From: Alphaproteobacteria bacterium
GTDB lineage: Bacteria > Pseudomonadota > Alphaproteobacteria > UBA9219 > RGZA01
Assembly: GCA_033762625.1 (NCBI GenBank)
Contig: JANRLI010000013.1
Coordinates: 58,324 to 122,323 of the forward strand
Direction: 5' to 3'
Length of the DNA stretch: 64,000 nt
Within the stretch, counting starts at the first letter, position 1. Every line of letters begins with the position of its first letter. The notes beneath the pieces were generated by a model. The model was given only the letters and a program-made list of their open reading frames with translations. It had not been told where the DNA came from and ran no database searches. The position numbers were made by a program, and so were the translations under genes. This document shows, in pieces, positions 45,005-52,475 of the stretch.

Positions 45005-46846
45005 ATGAGCATTCATTCATTAGGGATTGTTGGTGGCGGGTTTAGCGGCGTGGCAACTGCCTTCAGTGCTGTATTAGAACTAAAACAGCGCAAGGAAGCA
45101 GGACAAGATATTGGCGCGCTGCGGAATATCGACATTATTGGTGAGGTAACAACTGGCCCTGCCTATAATGCGCAGAGTGATGCGTTGATTTTGAACCGCA
45201 GCGTCGAAGTAATGGATCCGCTTGCGCCCACAGGCTACGGATTCTTGAAATATCTCAACAATGTTGTGCCGGAAAAGGATTATACCAAGAACAGTTTCGT
45301 ACCGCGTGGCCTATATGGCGATTATATTTTATGGCTGCATGACCAAACCAAGCAGCTAGCAGATGAACTTGGCATTCAAATCAATAATATGCCATCAGTT
45401 GCGGTGAATATTGAACGATATGCAGATAATACCTTAAGTGTGACTCAGGAAAATGGCGTCAAAAATACCTATGATCATGTTGTTCTGGCAACGGGCCATG
45501 AATTTGAAGAGCGCGTAGCAGTTAAGAACCATGCAAATTACATCGCGCCATATTCGGAAAAGAATTGGGAAGATAAGCTGGCACTCGCCAAGCTGATTGC
45601 ATCGAATGACAAGGAATTATCATTGCTGGGGTGGGGTGGTACCAGCTTGGATATCGCGACGCTAGTCGGTCACGATTTTAATGGGGTGATTAATGTGTAT
45701 GCGCCGCTTGGCGATACATCAATCCCGTTCTATGGAAAAATCCCGCCAAATCCTGAGCAAATCGCGGCGCTTCGCCCATTGGTTGATGCGTTTTATAATA
45801 AACTTGGCGATGATAAACATGATCCTGCTAGGGTGGCCTATCATATCCGCGGATTATTGGTCGATGCCAAAGCAGCAACGCCAGCCATTCTTGAACAGCA
45901 TGTGATTGATTATTTGTTATTAGGTGATGATCCTAAACGTGTGTCTGCACCGGAAAACAAACATGTGCATGAAGTGGCGATTGTGTTTAACGGCAACCCC
46001 GTTGCGCCAGAGCGCCAGAAATTGCTGGAGCATCTGATTGCATCCAAAAAAATTAACTTCATCGCTGCCAAAATCAAGGATGTTCAGCCGCACAGTGAGC
46101 AGGCATTAGAACTCCATTTTGAAGACGAGCGCGCACCAGTTGTTACTCAAGGTCGGGTAATTGATGGCACAACGGTACGCCGTGCCTTGGCAGTTGGCCG
46201 TGATGGTCAGATCCTTAGCCCGTTATTGCGTAGTGCAATTGAAACAGATTTGATTGCTCCATCTATTGACAATCCGCGCGTGTTGCCAACCTTTGCGGGT
46301 GATAATATCACGGCAGTTGGCGCGATTACCTATCACATCGCTAACAGTGTGGGAGTGTTCTATACGGGCATTAAAGCTGTTGCGAAACACATTGGCGCAA
46401 CCGTTACTGGTGTTACTAATGTGGTCGATTTTGCAGCCGAGCTCGATTTGCGTTCCAAGGATGGCGGTAAACCAAATGTTGTTCTTGATGTTCGCGATGC
46501 AGAGGAACTGTTGAGCTTTTCATTATCACAAGATAGATCGCGCCAACTTGCTACCGCATCACTGCGCGGCGGTGAAGTACAATTGGATAATCCCGTTATT
46601 GCTGGCTTGCCAAAAGGGTTGGCAATTCATGTGCTGTGCGAGGGCGGAGTGCGCTCTGCTAAAGCAATCGAGCGGCTAGAAGGCGCTGGCTTCCGGCTGA
46701 TTAATGTGGATGGCGGCGCAAAGGCTATATTGGGTGAGACAGATCCGGCAGTTTTGGAACGTCTGTTCATGGGTTCGCGGGTCTTTGCCAGCCGTGCTCC
46801 GGATTACAAGCCAGCCGCAGCGACTTTAAAATCAGCCTGCGGATAA
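45005..46846 (+). CDS. FAD/NAD(P)-binding oxidoreductase fused to a rhodanese-like domain
   Basis: Cytoplasmic flavoprotein of 613 residues. The N-terminal dinucleotide fold (IVGGGFSGVATAFSAVL) and the DHVVLATGHE block belong to the FAD/NAD(P)-binding family (NAD_binding_9, YdhS-like), which spans about 1-460. Residues 490-585 form a rhodanese-like domain (VVLDVRDAEELL, VLCEGGVRSAKAIERL) with a possible active cysteine near 545; CEGGVRS fits the CxxGxRS rhodanese loop. The pairing suggests a sulfane-sulfur or persulfide redox reaction, but substrate is unknown. Start 45005 follows GGAGAG; an upstream in-frame TTG lies inside the promoter motif. No close operon partner; the next unit carries the same promoter motif. 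Confidence 0.8.
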   Translation: MSIHSLGIVGGGFSGVATAFSAVLELKQRKEAGQDIGALRNIDIIGEVTTGPAYNAQSDALILNRSVEVMDPLAPTGYGFLKYLNNVVPEKDYTKNSFVPRGLYGDYILWLHDQTKQLADELGIQINNMPSVAVNIERYADNTLSVTQENGVKNTYDHVVLATGHEFEERVAVKNHANYIAPYSEKNWEDKLALAKLIASNDKELSLLGWGGTSLDIATLVGHDFNGVINVYAPLGDTSIPFYGKIPPNPEQIAALRPLVDAFYNKLGDDKHDPARVAYHIRGLLVDAKAATPAILEQHVIDYLLLGDDPKRVSAPENKHVHEVAIVFNGNPVAPERQKLLEHLIASKKINFIAAKIKDVQPHSEQALELHFEDERAPVVTQGRVIDGTTVRRALAVGRDGQILSPLLRSAIETDLIAPSIDNPRVLPTFAGDNITAVGAITYHIANSVGVFYTGIKAVAKHIGATVTGVTNVVDFAAELDLRSKDGGKPNVVLDVRDAEELLSFSLSQDRSRQLATASLRGGEVQLDNPVIAGLPKGLAIHVLCEGGVRSAKAIERLEGAGFRLINVDGGAKAILGETDPAVLERLFMGSRVFASRAPDYKPAAATLKSACG

Positions 46847-46911
46847 TTAGGTGCTGATTAGTTTCAAGGAATCGCTATAAACCCCATGTTTTATTGAGAT
46901 TTTGATAAATA

Positions 46912-46960
46912 TACAATTCCTACAAACATACTTGACAATAGGGGTGCCCATAAGTATATT
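46912..46960 (+). promoter_or_regulatory. Promoter with shared 29-bp motif, copy B
   Basis: Copy B of the motif (46912-46940) contains TTGACA (46932-46937), followed by a 17-base spacer and TATATT (46955-46960), a near-consensus sigma-70 promoter. Start expected near 46967. It drives the SAM-II-like leader. Confidence 0.75.
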
Positions 46961-46987
46961 TTCTTCACTCACAGACAAATGGATGTG

Positions 46988-47042
46988 AATCGCGGGATTT
47001 GAGGGCTTGCTTGCAACCGCGTTACCAAGTGCTAAAGCGCTA
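46988..47042 (+). promoter_or_regulatory. SAM-II-type riboswitch aptamer
   Basis: CGCGG-GATTTG (46991 on), GCTTGCTTGCAACCGCG (47005-47021), GTTACCAAGTGCTAAAGCG (47021-47039). These match the metA/SAM-II consensus blocks: P1 stem, GATTTG loop, TTGCA, GTTA, CAAGT and GCTAAAG, in the right order and spacing. CGCGG pairs with CCGCG. SAM binding normally turns off the downstream gene by hiding the ribosome-binding site. Confidence 0.8.
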
Positions 47043-47167
47043 TAGCTTAGGGGAAAGTGCACCCCGATGGGTAAACCACCATTACCCGCTGCTGTAGTCC
47101 CTACAGATTGCAAGGTTTCATCAGCCAACCAATCTGCGTTTTGGACAATACACAGCAGGAGCAACAC
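47043..47167 (+). other. Structured leader after the aptamer, with a possible 37-codon upstream ORF
   Basis: Three perfect hairpins follow in tandem: GGGG/CCCC (47050-47065), GGGTAA/TTACCC (47069-47087), CTGTAG/CTACAG (47092-47106). An ORF of 37 codons runs from ATG 47067 (after AGGGGAAAG, in the first hairpin) to a stop at 47180, overlapping the next gene start by 13 bases in another frame. It may be a leader peptide or chance. Confidence 0.45.
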
Positions 47168-47377
47168 ATGGCGCTATTAGCCAAATCAAAACCCACATCA
47201 TCATTTGCAGATCGCAGAGCCGCATGGGCCGTGCGCAGAGGCGAAAATTATATTCCGCGCCCGCCTGGCTATTACGCAAAATTGATTGAAAAGGAAAAAG
47301 CAGCACAAACGCAGCCCGTACGCCATGTAGATGAGATTCCCGAATCTCCTTTACGTCTGCTGGTACTCAGCCTATAA
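47168..47377 (+). CDS. Unknown 69-aa protein under SAM-II-type leader
   Basis: No family recognised. Soluble and basic, with a central FADRRAAWAVRRGENYIPRPPGYY split here by eye as a helix plus Pro/Tyr-rich turn, and a hydrophobic end LRLLVLSL. AGGAG lies seven bases before the ATG; the longer in-frame start at 47108 lacks this. Its C-terminal ESPLRLLVL resembles the APPVRLVVL near the start of the next protein. It is co-transcribed with that gene (12-base gap). Confidence 0.65.
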   Translation: MALLAKSKPTSSFADRRAAWAVRRGENYIPRPPGYYAKLIEKEKAAQTQPVRHVDEIPESPLRLLVLSL

Positions 47378-47389
47378 GGTCGCGCATCA

Positions 47390-47941
47390 ATGGCCCTTCA
47401 TTCTTCAGCCCTTACAACGAAGTCTGACCCGCAAGACGCGGAAGCTCCCCCTGTTCGTCTAGTTGTTCTTGATTTTGATCCACGCTGGACTGCTTCAACC
47501 GTTGATGTGTATGGGGAAATCGGCCCGGGCTGGATTATGGGACCTGAAAGCGATTACCCCGTTATCTTTCAAGAATATTCAGGCAAATACCGCATTGAGC
47601 GCTTCCGCGAGGAAATCGCCGCGCTGGGCGGCTCTTTTGTCCTGAAGCCGGACTTAGATGAACGCGAAGAAGAAAACCCGCTTATTTGGCGTGAGGCTGG
47701 CTTGGTTGTCCCGGTTGCTGAAACAACCGAAGAAGCAGATATGGTTGCCTTTGTGGTACAAAGCATAAGTTTGGCAGCCGAGCAATCGGGGCTATTTACC
47801 CAAGGAAGCGTTGCGAGTATCCGCAATCCGCAGCAAAAAATTGAAACCGTAACACGCGATAATTCTAAGCCGCTCTGGCGGCAGAAATGGCGCGGCAGCT
47901 GGCGCGGCGGCGAATTACTTCCGTCCAACAAATATGGTTGA
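47390..47941 (+). CDS. Unknown 183-aa protein, second gene of the SAM-II-type unit
   Basis: No family recognised. Soluble, acidic centre, basic Trp/Arg-rich tail (PLWRQKWRGSWRGGELL). Residues 24-60 (LVVLDFDPRWTASTVDVYG) suggest an alpha/beta start; no catalytic motif is recognisable. Translation follows the 69-aa gene after 12 bases with a weak ribosome-binding site, so coupling is likely. Convergent with the next gene, zero-base gap. The leader upstream points to sulfur or methionine metabolism, but the protein itself does not show this. Confidence 0.7.
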   Translation: MALHSSALTTKSDPQDAEAPPVRLVVLDFDPRWTASTVDVYGEIGPGWIMGPESDYPVIFQEYSGKYRIERFREEIAALGGSFVLKPDLDEREEENPLIWREAGLVVPVAETTEEADMVAFVVQSISLAAEQSGLFTQGSVASIRNPQQKIETVTRDNSKPLWRQKWRGSWRGGELLPSNKYG

Positions 47942-48343
47942 TTAGGCTTGTTTCAATGCGTGGGGCAGGGCGGTATTGAGTGTACGCAAGATTGAATTTG
48001 CGGCGGCACGTTGTGCATTCGAATTATTAATGCTGTCGAATTCGACTTCCTGCAAGGATACTTCAAAAGTCAGTTTTTTATTAGAACCAACCACAACATT
48101 TTGTATATGCACGTTGCCTTTTGTAAGTTGGGTTTTAAATGCAGGTGCTTCGCCGAATTCTGCTTTCCAGCCTTTATTTAAATCTTCGATAATCAGATCA
48201 AGCATAGCATTTAGCTTATCCGCAGTAACTTCTATAGCTGTTGCTTTGAAATAGAAACGCACATCAACGCCGCGTTTTGGCGCAGTGTGAATATTTACTT
48301 GGGCATTGTCTTTTGCCAGTTCAACAAGCGGTGTTTTGGCCAT
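47942..48343 (-). CDS. Unknown 133-aa protein
   Basis: Small soluble alpha/beta protein with no family recognised. Two strand-helix units (VDVRFYFKATAIEVTADKL; KLTFEVSLQEVEFDSIN) and a helical C-terminus. AGGA lies seven bases before the ATG. Gene order does not suggest a role. It is bounded upstream by the bidirectional terminator at 48395. Confidence 0.65.
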   Translation of the reverse strand: MAKTPLVELAKDNAQVNIHTAPKRGVDVRFYFKATAIEVTADKLNAMLDLIIEDLNKGWKAEFGEAPAFKTQLTKGNVHIQNVVVGSNKKLTFEVSLQEVEFDSINNSNAQRAAANSILRTLNTALPHALKQA

Positions 48344-48394
48344 GCCATATCCTTTAAAAATATGATCATAAAATAACCCAAAATCCTGAAACTA

Positions 48395-48420
48395 AAAAAC
48401 CCCGCTTTCGCGGGGTTTTT
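48395..48420. terminator. Bidirectional intrinsic terminator
   Basis: AAAAACCCCGC-TTTC-GCGGGGTTTTT: 11-bp stem, four-base loop, T run on either strand. It ends the minus-strand gene at 48442-49935. Confidence 0.9.
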
Positions 48421-48441
48421 AATGGGTTTGCCTTAATTTAC

Positions 48442-49935
48442 TTAGCGAATGTAGAGATGCACTTCGGGGCTTTGTGCCGCTTCGCTGCTGATATTGCTCA
48501 TGGAAATGCGGTTGGGTTGTAGGCCCAGCTGAATGAGCGAGCTTTTCACGTTTTCTGCATTACGCTCCGCGCGTTCCACATCCCCGCCAACTGCTGCTGG
48601 GTCGTTGCTTTTCGGGCTAACGGCTACAACGGTAAAGTTTGCATCTGGCTTGCGGTCTAACGCTGTGCTTACAGCTTGGTACATCTGGTCTTCGTAATCC
48701 ACCTGTGGCTCGTTAAAGCGTACAAGAACAAGAAGTTGGCCCAGCGTTGCTTCATCGCCCATCATCGCGCTAACGGGCGTTGCGCCGCGTGCGGTTGCGC
48801 TACCGGTCTTCATCGGAAGGGCAGAGCGATTACGAGCAAGTGGGGCAGACTGAACAGGATCAACCGGTACGGCTGGCGGGTTGTAAACGCCGCCATTGTC
48901 GGTTGGTGAAAGGCTGGTGGGTTCGCGAATGCTTGGGAAGCCGCTTACGTCCATTTGCGTATTTGGCAAGGTTCCATAGATGGGTTCATTGCCAACAATA
49001 ACGGTTTGACCCGCAAGCGAGTTACGAATGAGTTCGCCGCGGCTGATAGACAAGGCAAGCACTTGCAGGTTTTGGCGTTCTGTTGCGAGATAGGTGTTTT
49101 GGCGACGGATGTCGTCGTTGATTTCACCGCGAATGCGGTCGATGTTTACTGTGGACTTGGCAACTTCATCACGGATCATCGCGAGCTGGTCATGGTCTTC
49201 ATCCAATGCGCCAGAAAGTTCAAACGCTGCCTTAATAGCCTGAAGCAGGTAAGCTGCTTGGGATGATGAAGCAGATAGGGTGGTGGAGAGCAGGTTCAGT
49301 TTGGAAATCGAATAGTTCACTTCCGTCAGGCTTTGCTCAGCTTCAGACCATTGGCGTTGCAAAATCGGGTTGCCACGGGTCGTGCCTGCTTCCAAACGTG
49401 CGGTTATAGCCGCAACGGTAGAATGGAATTGGATAGCGCCAGCAGCGCCGCGGCCACGTAATTGGGTGAATTCATCAACGTCGCGGTCAACCGCCTGGCG
49501 AAGGCCAATTGCTTCATCGCGTAACTGGAATACGCGGTCCGAAACACTGGAACCACTTGGCGGGCCGAAATCAGCAAACATATTCTGGCCAACCGGTGCG
49601 CGCACTGGCGTACGGGAACCAGGTGCAGGTTGTGCGGTATTTAAATCGATTTGGCTTGGTGCTGGTGGGGGCGGCAAACGCAGACGTGCATCGCTTGCAC
49701 CGGCAGCCTGTGTCAAATCAGTTGGAGCAGAAATTGGGGTAATGGTTGCGCCAGATGGAGGGGCAATTGGCGCTGGAGCAGCCGATGAAACGCCGTCTGT
49801 TGGGCGAACGATAAGCGGGCGAAGCGCATCATCATTCGGATCTGCCGTTTGAGCAAAAAGAGGCGTTGAGACAAACGCTGCGCTGGCCAAAACCAGCAGC
49901 GCAACCGATTGATAAAAATGCTTGGTCAAGTTCAT
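48442..49935 (-). CDS. Exported protein with coiled coil and OmpA-like C-terminus
   Basis: Periplasmic protein of 497 residues with signal peptide (LLVLASAAFVSTPLFAQ). A Pro/Ala-rich linker (about 30-115) precedes a helical region (about 130-290) that is likely a coiled coil, followed by a low-complexity stretch. The C-terminal ~95 residues (LLVLVRFNEPQVDYEDQMY, then ERAERNAENVKSSLIQLGL) resemble an OmpA-type peptidoglycan-associated fold, with ERAERNAENVKSSL in place of the usual RAxAVxxYL helix. A link between envelope and cell wall is plausible. It has its own terminator and a 236-base upstream gap. Confidence 0.7.
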   Translation of the reverse strand: MNLTKHFYQSVALLVLASAAFVSTPLFAQTADPNDDALRPLIVRPTDGVSSAAPAPIAPPSGATITPISAPTDLTQAAGASDARLRLPPPPAPSQIDLNTAQPAPGSRTPVRAPVGQNMFADFGPPSGSSVSDRVFQLRDEAIGLRQAVDRDVDEFTQLRGRGAAGAIQFHSTVAAITARLEAGTTRGNPILQRQWSEAEQSLTEVNYSISKLNLLSTTLSASSSQAAYLLQAIKAAFELSGALDEDHDQLAMIRDEVAKSTVNIDRIRGEINDDIRRQNTYLATERQNLQVLALSISRGELIRNSLAGQTVIVGNEPIYGTLPNTQMDVSGFPSIREPTSLSPTDNGGVYNPPAVPVDPVQSAPLARNRSALPMKTGSATARGATPVSAMMGDEATLGQLLVLVRFNEPQVDYEDQMYQAVSTALDRKPDANFTVVAVSPKSNDPAAVGGDVERAERNAENVKSSLIQLGLQPNRISMSNISSEAAQSPEVHLYIR

Positions 49936-50171
49936 TACTGAAACCTCATCTGACTTAAATATGCCGCATTCGCAGTCTCGCGACCAAAAGCTTAAAAACC
50001 TATGAAAGATTAATACGTTAGAAGCTTATTTCCTAGCTAAGTTCGGGCTTTTTGGCAATCTTAAGCTATCTACTTTGCAGTTGTTGCTGCTTGGACACAC
50101 AGATTCTGCGCGAATCTCCAGCGTTTGCGAGCGGTTTGTGGATAGTTTTGCGCGTGCCACAAACGGTGGTT

Positions 50172-52457
50172 TTACCTTCTCCTGCGGCCTTTTTTAAAGC
50201 TTCTCTTGCCACCGAACGGATGTTTCCCGCTGCGGTCTTTTCTAAAATTCCCACTATCCCTGACTGGTGTGCTGGCGCGGCCAATAACTCCAACGATAGA
50301 GAATCTAAGGCCACCTACAACGGGGTCTGCTTCAACCAGTTTTACCTTCAGCATATCGGCAAGCCGGAACACTTTGCCATGCTTTGATCCAACAAGCCGC
50401 TGGTTTTGTTCATCATGGTTATAATAATCATTGGGCAACTGGCTCATGGGTACAAACCCATCCGCGCCGGTTTCAGTAAGACGCACAAAAATTCCCGCGC
50501 GCGTAACACCGCTAATGCGGCCTTCAAATTCCGCACCGATGTTATCAGCAAGATAGAGCGATGTGTAACGGTCGCTTGCATCACGCTCGGCATCAATCGC
50601 GCGGCGTTCGGTTTTGGATATGTGTTCGCCAATTTCGTCAAGGCGCGACAGTTCATCATCGGTAATTCCGTCATCCCCCAGTTTGAACAAACGGATGAGG
50701 GCTCGGTGTACAATCAAATCCGCATAACGGCGGATGGGCGATGTAAAATGTGCGTAATGGGAAAGCGCAAGGCCAAAATGCCCAATATTTTCGGGGCTGT
50801 ATATCGCTTGCGCAAGGCTTCGCAGCATCACCTCGTTAATAACCTGGCTATGTGCGGTATCAACAAATTGTTCAAGGATAGCTGCGAGATCAGCTGGGCG
50901 CAGTGTTTTTCCAGGTGATAAATTAACGCCAAAACCTTTCAGGAAGTCGCGCAAGGCAGAAATCTTTTCAACCGAAGGCAAGTCATGTACGCGGTACAGC
51001 GCGCCCATATTGCCGTCTTGCAGTGCACGTGCGGCCGCAACATTCGCCAGCACCATGAATTCTTCAATCAGCTTGTGGCTTTCAAGGCGCGCACGATTGC
51101 CAATGGATGAAATCTTCCCGTCTTCCGAAACCTTGATTTGGCGTTCGGCAATGTTCAATTCCAGCGTACCGCGTTTCTTGCGCGCTTCAAGTAATACGTG
51201 GTAAGCGCCATAAAGCGGTTTAATTACGGTTTCCAATATGGGCTTAGTGATATCATTCGGGTTGCCATCAAAGGCTTCTTGCACCTGTTCATAGGTGGTG
51301 CGGGCAACCGATTTCATGAGCGCACGGGAGAATTTGAAGTGTTTCAATTCGCCATGCTTATCAATCGTCATATGCGCAACCATACAGGCGCGGTCAACCT
51401 GTGGCTTTAGCGAACATAATTCATTCGATAATGCTTCGGGCAGCATCGGCACAACGCGGTCGGGGAAATAAACCGAATTGCCGCGCTTGATTGCCTCACG
51501 GTCGATGATGGAGTTTGATTTGACGTAATACGAAACATCGGCAATCGCCACTGTCAATTTCCATCCGCCTTTATTGGATGGGCTGTCATCCATTTCGGCA
51601 TGAACGGCATCATCAAAGTCACGGGCATCCGCGCCATCAATGGTGATGAGGGGTAGTTTGCGTAAATCCGTGCGGCCTTTTAAATCGGCGCCAACTAATT
51701 TTTCTGATGCTTCTACTACACCTTCAGGGAATTGCCATGGAATACTATGCTGTGCAATCGCGATAAGCGATACGGCGCGCGGTGCATTAAGCGGGCCAAG
51801 ATTTTCGGTGATGCGCACAAGTTTTTTGCCGAACTTGCTTTGTGATAACACATCGCCCACAACAATATCACCCTTAACGGCTTTGAGTTCGTTTTTATGG
51901 TCGATAACATATTCATCACGGTTCTTGCGGTCAGTGGGGCGCAGGACTAATCCTTCACCACTTTGCTCAACAACACCCACCAGTTTGGAAACAGCGCGGG
52001 GCAGTTTTTTGATGGGCCTTGCGGTGTAATCGCCGCGTCCTTGATGTTCCACGCGCACCAGCAAGCGGTCGCCCTTGGCCAAGCTTTCCAGCTTTAGGGT
52101 CTTGGCCTGATGGTGGGAGATATGCAGATGAATACGCGCATTGGGGTCTTTTTGTGGTTCCAGTGGGCGGACCGTCATTTCATCGCCATCGATATGCGTG
52201 ATTTCAACGCCAAGAATATCGGGCAGCGCACCGGGTCGGGATATTTTCTTACCGTGCGACTTTTCAACATTCCCGCTAACTTTTAATTCTTGCAGCAGGC
52301 GTTTAAGTTTTATGCGTTGGTCATCGTGGATACGAAAGTGACGTGCAATTTCACGCTTACCAACGGGAACGGGGCTTTCTTTGATGAATTTAAGGATTTC
52401 TTCCGAAGCAGGGAAGGATGTTGGTTTTTTGTCTTTAGGTGGTTTGTTCTTTTTCAA
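50172..52457 (-). CDS. rnr: Ribonuclease R
   Basis: 3'-5' exoribonuclease of the RNase II/RNB family, 761 residues. Cold-shock domains precede the RNB catalytic core (TIDGADARDFDDAVHAE with the metal-binding aspartates; GNSVYFPDRVVPMLPEALSN, quoted by family block), then the S1 domain (FEGRISGVTRAGIFVRLTE) and a basic tail (KRSFKKGRRRR). It lies 18 bases after topA and is the last gene of the pyrB...rnr block. Confidence 0.96.
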   Translation of the reverse strand: MKKNKPPKDKKPTSFPASEEILKFIKESPVPVGKREIARHFRIHDDQRIKLKRLLQELKVSGNVEKSHGKKISRPGALPDILGVEITHIDGDEMTVRPLEPQKDPNARIHLHISHHQAKTLKLESLAKGDRLLVRVEHQGRGDYTARPIKKLPRAVSKLVGVVEQSGEGLVLRPTDRKNRDEYVIDHKNELKAVKGDIVVGDVLSQSKFGKKLVRITENLGPLNAPRAVSLIAIAQHSIPWQFPEGVVEASEKLVGADLKGRTDLRKLPLITIDGADARDFDDAVHAEMDDSPSNKGGWKLTVAIADVSYYVKSNSIIDREAIKRGNSVYFPDRVVPMLPEALSNELCSLKPQVDRACMVAHMTIDKHGELKHFKFSRALMKSVARTTYEQVQEAFDGNPNDITKPILETVIKPLYGAYHVLLEARKKRGTLELNIAERQIKVSEDGKISSIGNRARLESHKLIEEFMVLANVAAARALQDGNMGALYRVHDLPSVEKISALRDFLKGFGVNLSPGKTLRPADLAAILEQFVDTAHSQVINEVMLRSLAQAIYSPENIGHFGLALSHYAHFTSPIRRYADLIVHRALIRLFKLGDDGITDDELSRLDEIGEHISKTERRAIDAERDASDRYTSLYLADNIGAEFEGRISGVTRAGIFVRLTETGADGFVPMSQLPNDYYNHDEQNQRLVGSKHGKVFRLADMLKVKLVEADPVVGGLRFSIVGVIGRASTPVRDSGNFRKDRSGKHPFGGKRSFKKGRRRR

Positions 52458-52475
52458 TTTATTTTTCTATTCTTG

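Noticed and set aside
46847..47167. Minus-strand ORF of 106 codons over the SAM-II-type leader
   Set aside because: It is antisense to a promoter, an aptamer and hairpins, has no ribosome-binding site or family resemblance, and is explained by the leader on the plus strand.
50052..50387. Plus-strand ORF of 111 codons at the end of rnr
   Set aside because: Overlaps the S1 domain and tail of rnr in the mirror frame, and has no ribosome-binding site.
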